This document shows positions 1 to 11,424 of a stretch of 64,000 nt of DNA, one piece after another. Every line of letters starts with the position of its first letter. Within the stretch, counting starts at the first letter, position 1. The DNA is from Halichoerus grypus. Its lineage: Eukaryota > Chordata > Mammalia > Carnivora > Phocidae. The notes under the pieces are model-generated. The model was not told where the DNA came from. It saw only the letters and a list, made by a program, of their open reading frames with translations, and searched no databases. Where the stretch lies: positions 23,572,449 to 23,636,448 of the forward strand of contig NC_135718.1 in assembly GCF_964656455.1 (NCBI RefSeq), written 5' to 3'. The position numbers were made by a program, and so were the translations under genes.

Positions 1-454
1 AATACCGGCACCACAGGATTTGGCAATGTTCGGGGTTCGGTTTTGTTTTGTTTTGTTTTTTTGGCCAGAAGCTCCCTTAGTAATCATCATCAGTGGTTTC
101 ATTCATCTCTCTACATTAAACCTCATCCAAACATCACACTATGTGTGGGGCCTGAGAATCCTGATGGCTACCTGTAAAGATTTTCCCTCCAACTGGAAAG
201 CAAATGGGATTTTAAAAAGCTGGCTGTTTCTGTTCTTCCTAAGAAGAAGGATTTTTGTGTCTCTCCCAAGAGATAAGCTGCAATGTGGAAGAAAAACATG
301 CAAAGCCTGAAAATTCCCTGTTAAGTGTCTCTTTTGCTTAGAAAGTATTTTTGCTATTTTCTCTATTTTTATTAAAAAATAAGGAAAATAAGGAAAAACA
401 GCTGTAACAGAGACTGAGGTGTGTTCACTCTTCCTGTTATTTCCTTTTTAGTAT
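1..454. other. Unique sequence, no gene seen
   Basis: No repeat family or exon recognised. There is a short TTTTG-type tract near 40-62. The 96-codon plus-strand frame across 20-310 has no recognisable motif and is most likely chance. Confidence 0.5.
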
Positions 455-820
455 TTAAAATTTTTTCCCAGCTTTGTTGAGATATAATTGACATATAACA
501 TTGTATAAGGTTAAGGTGTACAACATGTTGATTTTTTTTAACGATTTTATTTATTTATTTGAGAGGAAGAGAGAGCACCAGAGAGAGAGCAAGCATGAGT
601 GGGGGGCACAGGAAGAGGGGGAAGCGGGCTCCCCACTGAGCAGGGAACCAGATGCAGGGCTCCATCCCAGGACCCTGGGATCATGACCTGAGCTGAAGGC
701 AGACGCTTAATGGACTGAGCCACCCAGGCGCCCCCAACGTGTTGACTTGATATACTTATATATTGCAAAATGATAACCACCACCATGTTAGCTATCCCCA
801 TTTCCTCTTGCTTCTAAGTG
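455..820 (-). mobile_element. L1M 3' UTR fragment, split by a SINE
   Basis: The stretch reading CCCAGCTTTGTTGAGATATA, followed by a TTGACATATAACATTGTATAAGG-like run, is the reverse complement of the 3' end of old mammalian L1 (L1MA/L1MB type, which ends ...CTCAATAAAGCTGG). It continues after the SINE at 532-734 as TATACTTATATATTGCAAAATG and a CCACCACCATGTTAGC block. The element is 5'-truncated and diverged, so it predates the SINE inside it. Confidence 0.7.
532..734 (-). mobile_element. CAN SINE (tRNA-derived), full length
   Basis: The minus strand begins GGGGCGCCTGGGTGGCTCAG, has the tRNA-related part ending in TCAGGTCATGATCCC, a CT-rich middle and an AAATAAATAAATAAAATCG tail. The flanking target-site duplication is CAACATGTTGA (521-531) against CAACGTGTTGA (735-745), one mismatch. 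The SINE is non-autonomous and is moved by L1 machinery. It sits inside the older L1M tail. Open frames on both strands across it are not genes. Confidence 0.95.
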
Positions 821-1190
821 CATGGCTAGATCACATTTTCCAGGTGCCCTAGCAGTTAGGAGGGGTTGTACAACTGGATTCTGGCCAATGGGGTGTAAGC
901 AATGTGACCTGCATGATTTCAGGGTCTTGCTCCTATGAAACCTCCCACTTGGCCTTCAGCGCTCTCCTTTCTGTGGGCTTTGTCTGAATTCAGAGGATCA
1001 TGTGGCTAGATCTCAGAGATGATGGTGGGGCAAAATGGGACCTGCCTCCCTGCAAGATGTCTGGAGCAGAGTACTTACTCCGCCAGCTAACCCACTTCAC
1101 TCCGGCACCTGCCTTCATAGTCCATGCAGACTGTACTTAGTGACTTTAAGCTATTAAATCCAGGTTGACCTTTTTAATCCGTGTGTTCTT
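821..1190 (+). mobile_element. Old LTR-like repeat (MaLR-type pattern)
   Basis: The wording resembles old mammalian MaLR/ERVL LTRs: CTGGCCAATGGGGTGTAAGC near 881, a middle with AAACCTCCCACTTGG, and a late GACTTTAAGCTATTAAATCC. I saw no clear TSD or polyadenylation signal, so the ends are approximate. It could be another mammal-wide repeat with the same CCAATG phrase. Confidence 0.4.
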
Positions 1191-1435
1191 GCTCTCTCTG
1201 TTGCATTTGTTCCCATTGACCACACCTTGCTTCATCAAGTTCTCCCCATCCTTGTATTTCCCTGCATTACCTTTTGTAGTTCTCATCTTGCCTCTCTAAA
1301 AGTTCTCTCCCTTCATTTTTCAGTGTGGATATTCATGAAGTTCCATCACCACCTACTTAGCACTCAGCACACTCTTCCCAGTATTTAATTCCATTTCTAT
1401 CTTTCTCACTAACAATAACCCATTTCAAAATCTGG

Positions 1436-1623
1436 GGGCACCTGGGTGGCCCAGTTGGTTAAGTGACCGACTCTTGGTTTCAGCTCAGGTCAGGATCTCA
1501 GGGTTGTGAGATTGAGCCCCGCATCGGGCTCTGTGGCCCAGCAGGGAGTCTGCTCAAGATTCTCTCTATCCCTCTTCCCCTCCCCCACCTCTAAAATAAA
1601 TAAATAAATCTTTTTTTTAAAAA
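1436..1623 (+). mobile_element. CAN SINE, older subfamily
   Basis: The head GGGGCACCTGGGTGGCCCAG is followed by the older variant CTCTTGGTTTCAGCTCAGG, then GATCTCAGGGTTGTGAGATT, a shortened CT-rich middle and an AAATAAATAAATAAATC tail. The 'TTGGTTTCAGCTCAGGTCA / GATCTCAGGGTTGTGAG' wording separates it from the younger copies, which read CTTCGGCTCAGG and CCAGGGTCCTGGGATCGAG. Only a weak flank match (AAAATCTG against AAAATGTG) suggests a TSD. Confidence 0.9.
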
Positions 1624-1789
1624 TGTGACCCCAGCTTCTCTCCACTTTATGTTTTTCCACAGCATGCTCTGCCTCCACCCTCTGTATTGGCACGAGTGCT
1701 CTACCTACCCTTCTGCTCATGTGCTACATTAACACATGCTTCTCTCCTCACAGACTGGTTTCTCTGTCTTTGATTATCAATCTCCAGTT

Positions 1790-2045
1790 TTCCTCTCAAG
1801 GGAGTCAATCATCACTACTTCTCTGAAACCTTTCCTGTTCTTTCTGGGGCAGAACTGTGTGCATTCTCCTTTAGGATCTCATTGTAACTTCCACTTATCT
1901 CCGTTATTAACATGTACCACAAATACTTTTCATGTTTATGTAGCCACCAAGGTTATAGATTCTTCAAAGGCAGGTTTCATGTCTTATTTATTTTTCTGTA
2001 CCCCATTTTTCAGCAGAGCATCTGCCACATAACAAACAGCTAGAG
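1790..2045 (+). mobile_element. L2 3' end fragment
   Basis: The order matches the 3' UTR of the old LINE L2: CTGAAACCTTTCCTGTTCTT, then a TATAGATTCTTCAAAGGCAG block (the 'gaatgtaagctccatgagggcag' position), then CTGTACCCC and GAGCATCTGCCACATAACAA (the 'cctggcacatag' position). It is decayed with no target-site duplication, as expected for a family silent since early mammals. Confidence 0.6.
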
Positions 2046-4289
2046 AAGGCAAGTTGAAAAATTATGAAATGAGCCTCTAATATACTACAACTTTTAGTAT
2101 TTACTAAAATTTGGAGGGATTTCCTTTACTGGGCTACATGCAAGAATTACATAGACAACTCACCCAGCTTTTAGTCCTCTGTCATGAATGCTAAGGAGGA
2201 GTTTTTTTTGTTGTTGTTGTTGGTCTGAAATGAGGTGGCTTGACTTGGTGGTTGTAGTCAATGGAGAGGGGTTTTACTTCTAGTCTGTACCGTAGGCTTC
2301 AGTGGGACAATTGGGTTCACAGTGTTTGAGTGTTGAACCATTTATATTAACTTCCCAGGGACAGAGTTATTTTGGGTACATGGCTATATTCTATCTTTAT
2401 AGTTCTCTTATCTCATTTGAGAATCACAGGCTGGTATATTGGTATATTCCTCAGAGGAGGGATGAATACAATAACCAACCAAGCAAACAAAGAGAAAACA
2501 CTCAAAACAGCTTTATATGATAAAAGAAATCTATTTACCTTTAACTCACAGTAGAGACAAGAGGTCTGGAGAGCTCTATCTGGAGACTTGATAAGAGGAA
2601 ATGTGACATGCACACGTGAGGCTGAATGAACAATAAATGTAGAGAAATTTTAATTTATCCCGCTCCACAGCCACCCTCCTTGGTTTTAAGACAGGTAAAA
2701 CACGAGCATGTTTCTTCTGTGTCTCTCTTTATAAAAAGAAGGAACAGAGCAAGAATGAATAGTTGAGGGAGATTCCAAAGTAAAAAATACAGTGATAACA
2801 TCCATGTCATACAGTTGGTTAGCTTTGGATTGGAAGACACGCATCACAGCAGGAGATGGAAAGAGTTCAAGAACAGCATCTAATTGTACATCTTGATATG
2901 ATCAATAACAGCAAAGATGGTGCCCCGTGCATCCTGGTGTTCAACAAGCATTTACTGGATTCGCAATAAGAACCAGTTCTTTTCTGTATGTTAGAATGAA
3001 GCCTATAAAGAAAATTACTCTCACTTCTTCCTCTACACTCAAATTTCCCAGCAAATTTTAAGAGTATTTGTCATATGCACCTCTTTGTGTGGAATAACTT
3101 CCAACAGATTTCTGCTGGAATTCAACAAACATTTATTGAATACCAGGTGCAAGTGAAGAATTTAAAAAGGCTGGGTTTGGAGTTGGCTTTTTGCAGCTTC
3201 AGAGACCTACCTCTGACAAGAATGGAATTCCTTTGGCATGTATCTCAAACCGCTTGTCAACGATAAAGAGAATTTCCTTGGTTAGGTGTGTCTGTATGTG
3301 TGTCCCAGGGAAATTCAGAGAGAAAAATGGATTCTTGGAAGATCTAGACTCAGTGGTCCAGGCTAAGATTTTCTATACAGGCAACTACTGTGCTTGCATC
3401 CTTGTTCTCCCCAGTTAATTCAAACAAATGTTGAGTAGAAACAGAGAGCTGGTTTGTTATCACTGAACATGGATGATAATGACTTCGGGATCAATACCTG
3501 CTGATTTTTTCTCTTTCTTCTCCCTAAACATACAGGTGCTGCCCGATCAAAGGCAGGACAGTTACAAAAGGATTGATTTTCATTTCCAAACACATGCGGC
3601 TGAACTTGAAACCAATTGTGTAAGCTACCTTAAACCCTTTTCTAGAAGGAAGAGGACAGTAAATTAATAAGTAAGGGGGCTGTATTTTCCTGCCTTCATG
3701 AGAATAGATTTCTGGGCTCCCTTCTTTCTGGAGAAATTGATGTGGTATGTTCTGCTGCTAACCCCACATTGTAAATAACATTTTGACTTTGAGCATCCTG
3801 GTGAAATATACTTAAAAATAAATCAGATGGGGCTCCAGGCAAAGATAAATTTGGAAGTGGGTACCTGCTATGGCTCTGCACTCTGTTGACATAGGGCTAT
3901 GCTGCCCAAACTATATTCCTCTTTTGACCATAAAAAATAGAAATTTGTGTTTGCAAATTATTGCGTGGACTTTTTCTTTTCCATTGCTACTTCATGCATG
4001 GCTTTCCTGGGGATGTCAATAGAATGGGTTAGCAAAATAAAGACAGATGGCAGGGAAATAATTCTGAAGTTTTTGCTTGTTTTTGTCTTTTTTTTTTTTT
4101 TTTATTGCAATGCAACTATTATAGACACTCAACTGCACTCATTCTTAACTAGAGACTTTGCCATTAGTTTTCTGCTCTCTCTAGAACCAGTTGTCTTTCC
4201 TTGCCCTAAGAAGAGCAAGATTTTTTATTAGGGGGTGGGTGAGCAGTCTGATTCTCTGTCACTCTTTCAGAATTTAAGGGAAATTAATG
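2046..4289. other. Mostly unique sequence, no gene seen
   Basis: No coding exon or large repeat recognised. Small items are a GTT run near 2208-2221, a short L2-like phrase (CAACAAACATTTATTGAATACC, 3123-3144) and a T run near 4089-4104. Open frames of 60-100 codons occur on both strands but show no family motif or consistent reading frame. Confidence 0.45.
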
Positions 4290-4895
4290 TAAACTGGGCA
4301 CTCAAAGTGCAGGGGAGAAACCAAGGTGCCAGAGTATCTGGTGTGGAAATGGATTACAAAAATGTCCTCACTTCTCTGTCCCTTTGCAAATGTGCACTTC
4401 CCAGCTCCTTTCACTGGGGGGTGGAGACTATTTCCCCAATCCTTGGGTCTGGGTTTTCTGACATACTTTGGTCCATAAAGTGCAATAGACAAGAGAGAGA
4501 GACAGTTATGAACCAGATCTCAACAGATCTTGTGGTCTAGGCTCTGCACTGTACCAAAATGCTGCAACTACCATATAAACATGTCAGAGCTACTCTGTTT
4601 AGAGTATGGGGTGATGTGGAAGAGAGCCCAGCTATGGCTGTCTCAGAGTAGCCAGAACAAGCCAACCTGAAAACATAGGAGAGAACCCATCTAAGATCAG
4701 CAGAGCTGCCAGCAGTACTTACATAGCTGACAGCAGATGCCTGAGGGAGGCAGCCGCAGACAGAAGAATCAGCCACCTGAGCCAAGGCTGAAGCCCTAAG
4801 CTGTAGAATCAGGAGCTCATTAAATGCGGGTTGTTTGCAGCTATTGAGTTTTAGGGTATTTTGCTATGCAGAGATAGCTAACCAAAACATGTGCT
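4290..4895 (+). mobile_element. MaLR-type LTR remnant
   Basis: The 3' part ends with AGCTATTGAGTTTTAGGGTA and TTTTGCTATGCAGAGATAGC TAACC, which corresponds to the 'ccactaagttttggggtaatttgttatgcagcaatagataac' end of MLT1-like MaLR LTRs. Upstream are GAGAGCCCAGC and GAACAAGCCAACCTG, like the 'atgtaagaagcccaggctagcctg' section. The 5' limit is uncertain. This is a solo LTR-like relic with no internal retroviral genes seen. Confidence 0.55.
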
Positions 4896-5098
4896 ATAAT
4901 GAAAATCAAATTAGCTTTTGAGTTAGATCAGTTGGTGGTCAAATCCTGGCTACAGCATGCAAATGGTTAGCTTTGTTATATTTTAACTTAGTTTCCTCAT
5001 TTGAAAAGTAATAATAATACCTATATTTGTATTGTTTCTAAGGAACAGAAATTACACATGTAAAGCATTTGACTCTAAGCAGATGGTAGCTATTACAA
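4896..5098 (+). mobile_element. MIR SINE
   Basis: The element keeps MIR order: GGTCAAATCCTGGCTACAGC (consensus 'gttcgaatcccggctctgcc'), then TTAACTTAGTTTCCTCATTT, AAAAGTAATAATAATACCTA and ACATGTAAAGCATTTGACTC (consensus 'acatgtaaagcgcttag'). It is strongly diverged, as MIR copies are. Confidence 0.75.
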
Positions 5099-5290
5099 GT
5101 AAAGAAAAATAATTAGGAGTGAGAAAGAAGAGAGAACAAGAGTCAGAGTGGTAAGAGAAGAGATGAGAGAGACAAGAATGAGAAGGGGAGAGGAAAGAGA
5201 GATGGGAGAAGGGGGAGAGGGAGGGAAATGGAAAGAGAAGTGGGGGAAGGGGGAGGGAGGTTGAAGAGTTTGGGATAATCTGGGGATAGA
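5099..5290 (+). repeat. Purine-rich GA tract with G-quadruplex pattern
   Basis: About 190 bases are nearly all A and G on the plus strand. Within it, GGG-N4-GGGGG-N3-GGG-N1-GGG at 5204-5225 fits the usual G-quadruplex rule, and more G runs follow near 5241-5261. Such tracts are low-complexity DNA and can form triplex or quadruplex structures; I infer nothing about function. The 88-codon minus-strand frame here (Ser/Pro/Phe/Leu-rich) is a by-product of the composition. Confidence 0.85.
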
Positions 5291-5389
5291 AAATTGAGAT
5301 TGGAAGGCTGTCTTCAACTCCTTCCTTAAACCGAGCCCGTGGTTGTTGTCTGTATACATAGAAATTACACAGCCAGCACTATTGAGCCC

Positions 5390-5575
5390 ATGGTCTCATT
5401 TAGGAACCATGCTAAGACCTTCAGAAACAATATTTCATTTCACCCTCAGTCTTCCTGTTAGGTAGTTCTGATTGTTACCCCCATATTACAAATGAGCAAA
5501 CCGAGGCTTGGAGGTTTAGGGACCTGTTCAAGTCCACACAGCTAGTGAGAGACAGGGCCATGCCACAAGGTGACA
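5390..5575 (-). mobile_element. MIR SINE
   Basis: Antisense MIR core: CTGTTAGGTAGTTCTGATTG, then CCCCATATTACAAATGAGCA, AACCGAGGCTTGGAGG and TCCACACAGCTAGTGAGAGA, matching the reverse complement of 'agctgtgtgaccttgggcaagt...ctcagtttcctcatctgtaaaatgggg'. Confidence 0.75.
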
Positions 5576-6299
5576 CAGGGCTCTTACACACCATGGAGTA
5601 CACTTCTTTCCTAGGAAGGCTGCATTTAGTGGGTAATTTGAGTTTTACAAACCTATCATAAAGGACCAAGGAAAGACTCCCCTCTAATCAAAAAAGCTTT
5701 GTAAATCAGATATATCTTAAGTGCACATCAAGCTGTATAAACCAGATACATCCTTGAGAATGCATTCAGCAAGATGTTAGGTTCATCTTTTAAATATCTG
5801 GGAACCTAGGGGCTTTGTTGGTTCCCAATGACAATTCCTTTGTCTTCATCTTTCTCCCAGAATGAAAAAGAGACCCTTTTGTATTAGAAAGTTGGCAGGG
5901 TATAGATTTTGTAGCCATTAATTCAAGAACTAGGATTTTATATGAATCAGGTCAGGAGTCTGCATCAGATCTTAGAAACCAGTGACAAGATATTTTAACT
6001 AACAACACATTTGCTGTTCGACATCATTCCTCAACCGGAAGAAGCATACTCTAAAACAAACTCAAGAAGCCCAAGGGATTTGGGGATTTTGCCTTCTCAC
6101 ATGTCGAACGTGGAAGTAAGAGACGGAACATGTTATATTTCTAAGTCTTGACTTATTCCTGAGCTGTCATTGTCTTTACTGCACTGAACACACGACTCTC
6201 CTCATCATTACAGATTTCAGTGAAGAAATTTCTGACTCAAAATTTGTGTTGCAAAGGTCTACACATTGTTATAACACCAGACTGGCGAGGTTTTCAGGA
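5576..6299. other. Unique sequence, no gene seen
   Basis: No repeat, exon or RNA gene recognised in this stretch. Confidence 0.4.
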
Positions 6300-6725
6300 T
6301 ATACATTTGCAAGTAATTTAAAAGCCAAGGTATCTCCCACTTTTTGAAAGTTTGTGCCACTTCGCTTTTACGAAAGACCTATGTTAGTGGCTGATTTTGC
6401 TCACCATAAGAAATATGAAGAGTATTTTTGCTTTTATAAAAAAAAGGTGAAATGCTTTTATCAAAAAAGGTGAAAATCAAAAATAGCATTTAGCATTGGT
6501 TTTGCAGTCAGCTCTTATGGAGGAGGTACCCCCACCCCCACCTGCAAGCAGCAGGAGTGGCCCCTTCAAGCTCCTTCCCCACAGAAAGACACAGCCTCTC
6601 GGAGTCCAGCCACCAGAGTTTTGAACTGTGTCTGTGAGCGTCTGTGCTTTATCTCCATATGTTTTGTGCTTCCATTAGCCAGATGTGTCCTAAGGAATCA
6701 GAAAAGTCTAAGAGAGGTTATATTT
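6300..6725 (+). mobile_element. Unidentified old interspersed repeat (candidate)
   Basis: The stretch looks repeat-derived. It has the phrases GCCAAGGTATCTCCCACTTT and CACTTCGCTTTTACGAAAGA, and two near-copies of AAAAAAGGTGAAA (6443-6455 and 6464-6476). It ends with AGAGTTTTGAACTGTGTCTG and AGATGTGTCCTAAGGAATCA. I recall this wording as recurring in mammalian genomes but cannot name the family; a DNA transposon relic is one possibility. I see no usable coding frame. Confidence 0.35.
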
Positions 6726-7559
6726 TTGGGTCTGGGAATACTCAAATATTATTCCATATATATTACTGGTAATTCGTTTCCTCACTTTATGCCTCTTAGG
6801 CTTAGGAAAAGTTTCACAGGAACACTCTACTTTCAAAGAGCGGGGGAAACCTGCACACCTATACCATGGAGTTTGATTTGTCAACTCAGGGAGTGATTTG
6901 GGGGATCTCACATTTGGAAAATTGAGTCTTACTGCCTTCAAATAAGTTGTAGTTCAGAATTGCAATGAAGCACCATGATTTCCAGCAGCTAAGAGAAATC
7001 TTGCGCTAGATAAAATTTCAAGTGACCCATCTTTGAAAAAATCAAATGGGCTTACAAAATTATCTTCCAGAGCTTGTATGCATATTCCAGAGTATTCCCT
7101 CTGAGAGAAAGAGCTTCTAAGCACAGCAGGGTCTGAACTGATGGCAAAACCATTAAACCCACGATTGTAGTGGAACCAAAAGAGAAGGAAACGTATTCTT
7201 CATGTTTTTTGGACACAACATTGAAATGTAGGAACTTAAGCTGTTGCAGTTACCTTTCTTATTTTTGTCTCAGGATGGTGTCCCCATTACTTACCTAAAA
7301 ACTCTTCAACATTCAAAGCACCACAAACTTAAATACTTGATTTTTGTCTTTTAGGAAGATCTGACCAGCAGCTTCCTTTTTAAGCATTATTGATTTTTAT
7401 ACTCAACTTTACAACTAAGAAAATCTTTTAAAAATGGAGATACTCCCGAAAAGCCACAGTGAGACCTCTATTCATTTTGTTGACTTAAAGGCAGTACCTT
7501 GTTTAATAAAATGAGGAATCCTTTAAAGGGCAGTGACTGGGCCCAAACATATTAGACCA
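6726..7559. other. Unique AT-rich sequence, no gene seen
   Basis: No repeat or exon recognised. Confidence 0.4.
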
Positions 7560-7720
7560 CATGTCCCATTTAGAACAGAGGACATTTCTTGAGTCCCTAC
7601 TGTTCCCCAAGTTCTTTCATATCCATCTTATTCTCATTCAATTCTAATAACTATCCACTGCAGTGGGTGTTACCATCTCCGTCTCCATTTTACGCATGAG
7701 AAAATAGAAGGAAATGATTT
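7560..7720 (-). mobile_element. MIR SINE fragment
   Basis: Antisense MIR: GAGTCCCTACTGTTCCCCAA, TTCTAATAACTATCCACTGC, GTGTTACCATCTCCG and CCATTTTACGCATGAGAAAA follow the reverse-complement order of MIR ('attattatccccattttacagatgagga'). The CACAG end is lost. Confidence 0.6.
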
Positions 7721-9064
7721 GCATATGGATCTGTAGCCCTAAGGAAGTGCCAGTATAGAGTTTCTGGCCCTTATCCATCTGAGCCTCAGTTTCCTGTTCC
7801 TTTCTGGGCAACAGGTTGCCTTTCTGAGAGTTTATGTTATTGAACATCCTCCTTCTCCCTGGAGAACTTAAGAAGTGATATGAATGAATACTTGCTTGTT
7901 TCTTACAGGGCTACTTAAAAAATGTGTTTTATCCCCTCTATCTTCTACTTTTCTATCCTTTTGTCCTTGTTACTTCATCACCCAGATTTTCATACTGTCT
8001 GGATATGTGTTCTCCTATAAAAAAACTGCATTCCCTCTATGCAAGCGATCTTCCCACCGCTCCCAGAAGCCCTAGGTTCTGCCTGTCACTTTTGAAGGCA
8101 GATAATAATCCAGAGACTATGTAAATAGTCCTGCACACAAAACAGACCCAGGGAACCAGTGAACCATGAGTAAAACAAGAACAGCAATGAAGCTCAAAAA
8201 TGCAGTTATTAATTCACGCCATCAGGATTATTGCTTTTTGTAAAGGTATTTTTAATGAGTGGAGATAAACAAAGCTTTTAAAAATACATACCGTTATAAC
8301 TCTGGATCATTGATTTTTAGTGATTTCCCTGGGGCATATATTTGCTTATAAAAATTTTTTGGTAGGGGTGAGAAGTTTGTGTTACATAAACTGATAGGGG
8401 CAGAAAGGTCTTGGGCTTTCTTTGAGACAAGAGACATTTATAAGTTATGCATTTTTACTATGCAATTGTTATTACAAACTTTCCAAAGAAGACCTGAGCA
8501 TAAGCATGAGTGTGTATTTTTTTTTAACTACTCTAAATTCCCCAATGTGGGGAGAAGAAAACTAAATCCGAACATGTAAGACACAGTCACTGTTGTGTCC
8601 GGCTGTGTGTATGCACACACATGCATGCGAAATGCTTGCTTGAAGACTTGCAATTCGATTTATACAAGACTCAATGTGGTTATCAGACCAGGTGAGTCCT
8701 CAGAGTTCAGGGAGAAATGTCTCATGGACATTAGTCTTGGATCTTTCTTGCAAAATGGTCTTTCAAGTGTATAGTCTTCCTGGTTTCCTTGTAGCATGTC
8801 TGTTCTAAAATATAACAACTTGCTTATAAACACAGCTTTTCATATTCTGCTAACCTTATCAGGACAACCAGCATTTGTAACTAGAAGGTTGGACACCCTG
8901 TCTCAGGTCTCAAAGGGAATCAGACTCCTAAGGAGGTCTAACTCCAAATCACACGATCTCTTTGTGCTCTGAACTAAAGTTTGAACAAGCACAATTGTGC
9001 AGGGTATGCACAAAATGGTGCTTGAGAACCTGGATAAGACTTTCTATCTCTGGAGCAGAGAAAG
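7721..9064. other. Unique sequence, no gene seen
   Basis: AT-rich DNA without a recognised repeat, apart from a T run at 8518-8525 and short CA-rich text near 8610-8625. Confidence 0.4.
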
Positions 9065-9069
9065 TCCTT

Positions 9070-9165
9070 GATTCAGCATGTAAGCCCCGGGAAGACTGGG
9101 ACCATATCCAGCTTATTCCCTACTGCATCTCCGGCCCTTAGGACAATATCTAAGATATAGCCATT
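9070..9165 (+). mobile_element. L2 3' end fragment
   Basis: A short match to the L2 3' UTR: ATGTAAGCCCCGGGAAGACT, GGGACCATATCCAGC, CTGCATCTCCGGCCCTTAGG and ACAATATCTAAGATATAGCC parallel 'gaatgtaagctccatgagggcagggac...ctgtatccccagcgcctagaacagtgcc'. Confidence 0.55.
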
Positions 9166-9174
9166 GTTTTAAAA

Positions 9175-9655
9175 TGTTGGTTTTATTATTATTTGGGTAT
9201 GGTGAGACCAAGACCGGGAGACAACTGCTACTGAAAATATGGTTTGTTACTCATAGTTGCAAGAGGAGTGGGCAAGCCATGCCATACAGGGCCGCAGGGC
9301 TGCTCAGGAAGCAGGAGGAGTGAAGGGGGAAAGGGTGGGCAAAAGCTTTATTATGGTTTTCATGGCAAGAAATGGGTGAGGCAAGGTAAGCTGGTTTAGG
9401 ATTGACTAGTTTGAATAGTCAGCAGGTTCTAGGGCATAGGTGCTGTCTGGAGTTGTCCGGTGTCTTGTACCTGGTTGACGAGGGTAGGGGAATATTGGCT
9501 TGGCTTGTGAGAGTTCGATAAAGGAGAAGATTGAGGAATATGAACTTTGGATTGGTCAGTTTGCATTTGAAGGGCACATTCTAAGGGGTGTAGTTTGCCA
9601 TGTCTAGGAATTAGCTAGCCCTAGGAAAGGCTGTCCCTTCCTGGTCAGCAAGACC
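9175..9655 (-). mobile_element. LTR-like endogenous retroviral remnant
   Basis: On the minus strand CCATAATAAAGCTTTTGCCC (9340-9359) supplies an AATAAA signal followed by a pyrimidine-rich stretch, as in an ERV LTR. The purine-rich block and the phrase GAATATGAACTTTGGATTGG look LTR-like and unlike neighbouring unique DNA. No gag, pol or env reading frame is present, so at most this is a solo LTR. Ends and family are uncertain. Confidence 0.4.
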
Positions 9656-10169
9656 CTCAGAGGTCAAAGCATCATAAAATACAGAAAATAAAAAACAAGA
9701 TTAGCATAGCCATACAATAAATATACATTCAGCGAATGCAAGAATAAATGAATGGCCGGTTGCTGCATCTCAGGGTTATAATCTTTGTTCACATCTTCTA
9801 TGATCCCTCTGAAAATCAGCAAATGATTGTGAAGAGAGCTAAGCACAGATTTGTCTCAAATTGTGCCACTCCAAATTTTACAGGGATCATTCAGGTGAGA
9901 GATCACATCCTGTCCAAGAGCAAATATGGAGCATATGGGTATGGCTGCCTCTAAAAATCAGTCCTTCCACTGCGTATTTTTTATATGTGCTGTGTTGACT
10001 TGGATGATTCATTTTTCTTCAAATCTCAGATCCCCATCTACTGAAGAACTTAGTCCCTTATGCAAGTAAATGCTGGTGGTGTTGGGACAAAAACATAAGC
10101 GACCCACAATGTAAACTTTCAGGGAATGAATTTCAAGTAAATATTTCAAGAAATAAATGAAAGGGAAAG
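9656..10169. other. Unique sequence, no gene seen
   Basis: No recognised repeat or exon. Confidence 0.35.
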
Positions 10170-10600
10170 GTGCTTTAATTTTTGGAGGCCTTTAATGACT
10201 GCATGATACACAGTGAAACAACTAAATAGTTGCCTGTTAAGGGAACTTTATTCACATAAATAAATTCACAAGGACAGTTTAATAACATTTGCAATTAAAA
10301 TTATTCTCCAGCGCTGGAAGGACGGCTTTCAATTACATGTAGATCATTGGATTCATTTAATTCATATGACTTGTAAATTTGAGAGTCTGTGCTTCTAAAA
10401 ATAAAGCCATGAAATCCTTCCTGAATATACACAACTCCATTAACAACTTCCTTAATTAAAATTATCAACAGTAAATACATTTGATTACAGTTGCCTTATT
10501 TAATGTTCCATCTATTTTATATACTATCATATAGGAATTTCCAACTATTGCCTTCATCTTCATATATTTAGGTTTAATAGAACTTTATCCACGTTTAGCT
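10170..10600. other. Repeat-free AT-rich stretch, possible conserved element
   Basis: No repeat signature or coding frame. The DNA is AT-rich with many TAAT/ATTA cores, for example AATTAAAATTATTCTCCAGC and ACTTCCTTAATTAAAATTAT. This resembles developmental enhancer sequence, but composition alone cannot show conservation. Confidence 0.2.
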
Positions 10601-11380
10601 TCTCTTTTTAATGGGAAGAAGTAATGCCCTGTATTTTACTCCCAAGCAATTACATCCAACAGAATCTTTCTCTTTTGTGATTGTTTCTCTACACCAAGTC
10701 AAGAGAGTCCATCAGATCCCTATGCCGGTTGTTTGGCACCAAGCCTACACAAAGAGAAAAGCTGTTCTGCCAGGACAAAAATACAGAAAGCCAGGGCTGG
10801 GGGGTCCTAGTGTGGTTGGATGATTTTACCCGTTATCAAGGGTCAGAGATAGTGAACTCCATGAAATAGACAAGACAGAAAATTAATCCAGAAACAAAAC
10901 CCAGGCAGTTGTTAAATCCACTTTAGTAGGTAGCTAAGGACAGGAAGGATGAAACAATGCCAGATGCCCAGGCAGACTAGCCCAGAGTCTGGGAGGAAGA
11001 ATGAAGAGAGAACGGCACTAGTGAATGAAAGCATGGTTTTGAAACTCTCAGCTGCATGGTTATAGTTGGATCTGCTATCAGCATGAGAGAGGAGATGTAC
11101 AGTGGACAGCTTGGTTCTGACAGAGGCAGGGGAAAAAAAGGTTAATGTCACAGTGAAGTTTTCACCACTATTTTGCAGCATTGCCAAAAAAGCAAAGTGA
11201 CACATACCTGAGGTTGGAACAGCTAGGTTTGGTTTAAGAGTAATTTTATGTATAGTCCATTAGTCAGATTTGCGTATGTGGTCACGACCCATCAGCAGAC
11301 ACAGACTCCCTGGCAAACTGGCAAGTGGAGACCTGAACTTTAAAATGACTAAGGTCATTAAAATGCTTTCCTAATTCTGT

Positions 11381-11424
11381 AAACAAAAAAACAAAAAAAC
11401 AAAACAAAAAACAAACAGAAAAAC
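11381..11424. repeat. A-rich (AAAAAC)n low-complexity run
   Basis: Runs of 4-7 A separated by single C. There is no SINE body beside it, so it may be a decayed poly(A) tail or a simple repeat. Confidence 0.8.

Noticed and set aside
9175..9655. Provirus with genes
   Set aside because: Only LTR-like sequence is visible; no gag, pol or env frame within or next to it.
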